Source: Micromonospora echinospora | Lineage (GTDB): Bacteria; Actinomycetota; Actinomycetes; Mycobacteriales; Micromonosporaceae | DNA length: 64,000 nucleotides | Reading direction: 5' to 3' | Assembly: GCF_900091495.1 (NCBI RefSeq) | Contig: NZ_LT607413.1 | Span: 124,001 to 188,000 of the forward strand | Part shown: piece by piece, positions 61,107-64,000 of the stretch | How the letters are laid out: each line of letters begins with the position of its first letter | How positions within the stretch are numbered: position 1 is the stretch's first letter | Translations under genes and position numbers: made by a program | Notes under the pieces: generated by a model | What the model was told of the DNA's origin: nothing | The model's database searches: none | Seen by the model: only the letters and a program-made list of their open reading frames with translations

Positions 61107-61354
61107 GCGTCGACGTCGCCGCGTTGCAGAAGGAAGCCATCGAGTGGGTCCGGGAGTGGAACGAGGACGACCTCCCGGTCGAGCTGGACGCCGACACCCC
61201 CCTGCTGGCCAAGGGGCTGCTCGACTCGATGGGCATGGTCGCCTTCGTGTCCTTCCTGGAGGAGCGGTTCGACCTGCGGTTCGACTTCACCAGCTTCGTG
61301 CCGGGACCGAACGCGTCGATCCGCACCCTGCTCGACCACTGCCTCGGACGATGA
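61103..61354 (+). CDS. Acyl carrier protein
   Basis: 83 residues. DTPLLAKGLLDSMGMVAFVSFLEERF gives the phosphopantetheine attachment Ser42 in LDSMG and the following helix. The acidic composition is typical for a carrier. It lies between two amidohydrolase paralogues with 4-bp overlaps on each side, so these three proteins probably work in equal amounts. Likely loaded by the AMP ligase and donor to the NRPS C domain or GNAT. Confidence 0.87.
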   Translation: MSVDVAALQKEAIEWVREWNEDDLPVELDADTPLLAKGLLDSMGMVAFVSFLEERFDLRFDFTSFVPGPNASIRTLLDHCLGR

Positions 61355-62295
61355 TCCACGACGGCCACTGCCACGTCGCCTCGACCGACTTCATCCCCCG
61401 GGCCTTCCTCACCGACGTCGCGGCGGGGATGCACCGGGGGCTGAGCGCGGTCACCACCGCACCGCCGCTGTCCACCCTGGTCGAGGGGTACGTGGCCCAG
61501 CACCAGGACCACCATGCCGACCGGCTGGTGGCCGAGATGGACGCCGCGGGCGTGGCCACGGCGGTGCTGCTCGTCCCGGACTTCGGGTTGGTGATGTCGA
61601 CCCCGCTGTCCCTGGCGGAGATGGCCCGCCGGCACCACGGGATCCGGACCCGGCACCCCGGCCGGTTCCGGGTCTACCTGGGAGCGGACCCGCGCCGGGG
61701 CGAGGCGGGGGCGCGGGAGTTCGCCGACCTGGTGGACCGGTACGGCTTCGAGGGGATGAAGCTCTACCCGCCCTGCGGCTACTCACCGTCGGACCGGGCG
61801 CTCTACCCGTACTACGAGGAGTGCCGGGCCCGGTCGATGCCGGTCTTCGTGCACACCGGGCCGACCGGGCGCAGCCTGAGCTTCGGCCCGGCCCACCCGC
61901 TCCTGGTCGACCAGGCGGCCCGGGACTTCCCGGACCTGGTGTTCGTGCTCGGCCACGGCGGGGTCAGCCACGTCGACGTCACCTCGTACCTGGCCCTGCA
62001 CCGGCGCAACGTCTACCTCGACACCGGGGGTTTCGCCGGCTCGCCCGGCACCGGCTGGCCGCAGCGGTTGAACCGGCTGTTCCGCATGGGCGTCAACCAC
62101 AAGATCATTTTTGGTACGGACTGGCCGTTGAACCAGCTCACCGGTGGGCTGCCCCGGCTGCTCGCCGAGGTGTGCGACGGGTCCGAGGTCTTCGCCGGGG
62201 TGTCCCGTGGCGACCGGGCGCTGCTGCTCGGCGGCAACCTGCTGCGGGTGCTCGCGTCGGCCGCCCGGCCGGCGCGGGCCGGGGCGGGACCGTGA
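61351..62295 (+). CDS. Amidohydrolase-2 family metal enzyme (intact site)
   Basis: 314 residues. N-terminal DGHCHV (His6, His8), FVHTGP, VLGHGGVSH and FGTDWP (Asp257) complete the metal/catalytic set of the family, which includes hydrolases and non-oxidative decarboxylases such as ACMSD and resorcylate decarboxylase. GMKLYPPCGYSPSDRALYPYYEECR is shared with the paralogue at 60162. It might hydrolyse or decarboxylate an ACP-bound intermediate. A hairpin follows directly. Confidence 0.87.
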   Translation: MIHDGHCHVASTDFIPRAFLTDVAAGMHRGLSAVTTAPPLSTLVEGYVAQHQDHHADRLVAEMDAAGVATAVLLVPDFGLVMSTPLSLAEMARRHHGIRTRHPGRFRVYLGADPRRGEAGAREFADLVDRYGFEGMKLYPPCGYSPSDRALYPYYEECRARSMPVFVHTGPTGRSLSFGPAHPLLVDQAARDFPDLVFVLGHGGVSHVDVTSYLALHRRNVYLDTGGFAGSPGTGWPQRLNRLFRMGVNHKIIFGTDWPLNQLTGGLPRLLAEVCDGSEVFAGVSRGDRALLLGGNLLRVLASAARPARAGAGP

Positions 62296-62337
62296 CCGGC
62301 CCGGCCGTCCCGCGCGGGCGGGTGACGGCCGGGCCGG
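62296..62337. terminator. Bidirectional terminator hairpin
   Basis: A 14-bp stem (CCGGCCCGGCCGTC and complement) starting at the amidohydrolase stop, before the converging phenylalanine hydroxylase. Confidence 0.7.
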
Positions 62338-62357
62338 GCCCGGTCAGCGCGCTCCGG

Positions 62358-63242
62358 TCAGGATCCGATCGCCCCGGCGAACTGTCCCCGGACGATCCGG
62401 TCGAGGAACCGGTCGAGGAACTCCTCCAGATGGTCGAAGGAGTCAGCGCAGAAGAGCACGGGCTGGTAGTCCTCCACCCGGTACCGCTGCGCGCCCATCG
62501 TCGCCGCGTCCAGCGGTCGGATCTCCGCCGCCGTCCGGAACTGGTCCAGCTCACCGATCGAGGAGAGCAGGCTCGCCCCGCAGGCGCGCACCTCGCCGTC
62601 CTCGCGGACCAGGCCGTACTCGAGGGTGAACCAGAAGACCCGGGAGAGCACGGAGAGCGCCTCGTGGCTCTCCAGCCGCCGGGCGGCCTCCCCCACCCGC
62701 CGGTAGATCGCCGCGAGCCGGTCGCTGGCCAACGCGCTGCCGTGCCCGACCACCTCGTGGATCATGTCCGGCTCCGGGGAGAACCGGGGCATCGAGCAGT
62801 GCCGGATGTACTGGGTCGCCTGGAACAGCCCGTCGGCGAGCGAGCCGTAGAAGTCGCCCATCTCGACGATGCCCGCGGCCGGCCGGAAGCGGAACCCGGT
62901 CAGCTCGGTCAGGCGCGCCGAGGCCGCCCCGAGCTGCGGCAGCCGGTCGGTGGGCAGGTCGAGCCGGCGCACCCCGTCGAGGAACTCCCGGCAGGCGTAC
63001 CGCTGGTGTCGTTCCCGCAGCTCGGGACCGACGATCCGCCACAGTTCGTGCTCCTCGTCGGTGTACTCCACGTCGGCGACCGGGCCGCCGGGCACGTGGT
63101 CCAGGGCGGCCTTCGCGATCTGCGCGCGGTGCCGCTGGTAGCCCGGGTCGTCCCGGCCCGGGTGTCCGTCGGCGAACACCACGGAGACCGCGCCGTTCTC
63201 GGTACGGATCACCGGCGAGTACAACGTCGCTTCCTTGAACAT
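62358..63242 (-). CDS. Phenylalanine-4-monooxygenase (aromatic amino-acid hydroxylase)
   Basis: 294 residues. Iron ligands are His162 and His167 (MIHEVVGHG) and Glu208 (TLEYGL); SMPRFSPEPDMIHE and YIRHCSMPR are family marks. It hydroxylates L-Phe to L-Tyr with tetrahydropterin. GGGGAGGAAG lies about 7 bases before ATG 63242. In actinomycetes such genes sometimes sit in biosynthetic clusters as precursor suppliers; here it converges on the cluster operon and diverges from the P450. Confidence 0.88.
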   Translation of the reverse strand: MFKEATLYSPVIRTENGAVSVVFADGHPGRDDPGYQRHRAQIAKAALDHVPGGPVADVEYTDEEHELWRIVGPELRERHQRYACREFLDGVRRLDLPTDRLPQLGAASARLTELTGFRFRPAAGIVEMGDFYGSLADGLFQATQYIRHCSMPRFSPEPDMIHEVVGHGSALASDRLAAIYRRVGEAARRLESHEALSVLSRVFWFTLEYGLVREDGEVRACGASLLSSIGELDQFRTAAEIRPLDAATMGAQRYRVEDYQPVLFCADSFDHLEEFLDRFLDRIVRGQFAGAIGS

Positions 63243-63552
63243 CGTCGCTTCCTCCCCCACGCCCGGCGGACGCGCGTCGAGGGACCGACGTGGTTCCACA
63301 CGCACCCGGCCGGTCCCGCGTTGCCATCGGATCGGGCGGCGGCATTTCCGCACCAGCCCGGCACGACCTCGTCCGCACAATTACGGGTGGTCACATGAGC
63401 CGAGCCTAACCCACAAATCCATATTTTCGAACGCCAGGAAATAAGTGATGGAAAACGCTCCGGAATGAGCTGGGAACCGGCGGCGTGCGACGCGCGCTGC
63501 CCATTTACGGCACTACCGCCACGGCCATTCCGCGTCTCGATCGGAGGGATCC
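63243..63552. other. Divergent intergenic region with an A/T-rich box
   Basis: 310 bases between phenylalanine hydroxylase and the P450. The stretch 63410-63470 is A/T-rich and contains GGAAATAAGT (63437-63446), similar to GGAAATAGGT at the inverted-repeat element upstream of the NRPS. A shared regulator site is possible. No gene seen. Confidence 0.45.
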
Positions 63553-64000
63553 GTGCTGACCCGTACTCCCCTGTTCACCGCCGGCGGCGCGGACTTCGAC
63601 CCGGCCGATCCCCACCTGTTCACCACCGACCGGCCCCACCAGGTCTGGCGGCAGGCCCGGCGCCGGCACCCCGTCGCCTGGCAGGAGTCGGCCGACGGCG
63701 GCTTCTGGTCGGTCACCGGCCACCGGCCGGGCAGTGAGCTGCTCCGGCGGCCCGCCGAGTTCACCTCGACCCTCGGCATGCGCCTGGGCAGCAGTCCGCA
63801 GGCCGTCCGCGCCGCCGCCGGACGGATGCTCGTGGTCGCCGACGGCCCCGCGCACCGTCGCCTGCGGACCGCCCACTCGGCCTGGTTCACGCCCCGGGCG
63901 CTGGCCGGGCTCCGCGCCGAACTGCTCCGCCGGCTCGACGCGCGGCTGGCCGAACTGCTCGACCGGGGCACCCCGTTCGACGTGGTCGGCGAACTCACCG
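63553..64000 (+). CDS. Cytochrome P450 (3' cut by window end)
   Basis: 149 residues are visible. The N-terminus (FDPADPHLFTTDRPHQVWRQARRRHPVAWQE) and VVADGPAHRRLRTAHSAWFTPRALAGL (B-C helix region with the H-x3-R motif that contacts heme propionates) identify a bacterial class I P450. The heme Cys loop lies beyond the window. GGAGGG is 4 bases before the GTG. Probably an oxidative tailoring enzyme of the same cluster. Confidence 0.82.
   Translation, partial: MLTRTPLFTAGGADFDPADPHLFTTDRPHQVWRQARRRHPVAWQESADGGFWSVTGHRPGSELLRRPAEFTSTLGMRLGSSPQAVRAAAGRMLVVADGPAHRRLRTAHSAWFTPRALAGLRAELLRRLDARLAELLDRGTPFDVVGELT

Noticed and set aside
1..64000. tRNA or rRNA genes
   Set aside because: No cloverleaf with a T-arm GTTCGAATC-type block or rRNA signature was noticed anywhere.

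Overview
The window is very GC-rich DNA with almost every third codon position G or C, many GTG starts, long tail-to-tail inverted repeats and several apparent leaderless promoters. With a WbpA/WecB-type plus teichoic-acid-type wall cluster and a short dispersed palindrome (core AGCAGGGGACCCCTG, three copies), it looks like a chromosomal piece of an actinomycete, most likely Micromonosporaceae (Micromonospora or a relative). The family placement is inference; no rRNA or tRNA gene is visible.

1-23,040: cell-surface glycopolymer locus. Five enzymes match the Pseudomonas WbpA-WbpB-WbpE-WbpD-WbpI route to UDP-2,3-diacetamido-2,3-dideoxy-mannuronate: a UDP-sugar 6-dehydrogenase, a Gfo/Idh oxidoreductase, a DegT aminotransferase, a hexapeptide N-acetyltransferase (cut by the window start) and a non-hydrolysing UDP-HexNAc 2-epimerase. 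They are interleaved with about eight glycosyltransferases or glycosyltransferase-like proteins and two GT-C-type membrane proteins. A TetR regulator separates this from a wall-teichoic-acid type module: TagG/TagH ABC exporter, a fused IspD-like cytidylyltransferase/SDR reductase (Bcs1/TarI-TarJ architecture) and a TagF-like polymerase with an N-terminal membrane domain.

23,040-51,300: ordinary accessory and housekeeping genes. They include a C39-like secreted peptidase behind a recognisable ydaO/yuaA (cyclic di-AMP) riboswitch, an acyltransferase-3 protein, an AlkB-like dioxygenase with a LexA-like palindrome, an NCS2 permease, a gyrase/topo-IV-like A and B pair, a secreted SGNH hydrolase, an NsrR/flavohemoprotein pair in which the hmp frame is broken, a GT4 enzyme, DUF72, DinB, amylo-1,6-glucosidase, alcohol dehydrogenase, a 2H-phosphoesterase, an orphan MazF-like protein and an ISAzo13-like transposase that appears to have lost its first catalytic Asp.

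51,300-64,000 (open at the right edge): a biosynthetic gene cluster I cannot match to a described pathway. A one-module NRPS (C-A-T-TE, with the TE nucleophile Ser replaced by Gly) is followed by a membrane desaturase, an N-acyl-amino-acid-synthase-like GNAT, a class III aminotransferase with an unknown C-terminal domain, an acyl-AMP ligase, an amidohydrolase lacking two metal/catalytic ligands, an acyl carrier protein and a second, intact amidohydrolase of the same length. All have start/stop overlaps or short gaps. Convergent to them is a phenylalanine-4-hydroxylase, with a divergent cytochrome P450 running off the window. The pseudoenzyme/enzyme amidohydrolase pair around an ACP is the most promising candidate for new biochemistry here.
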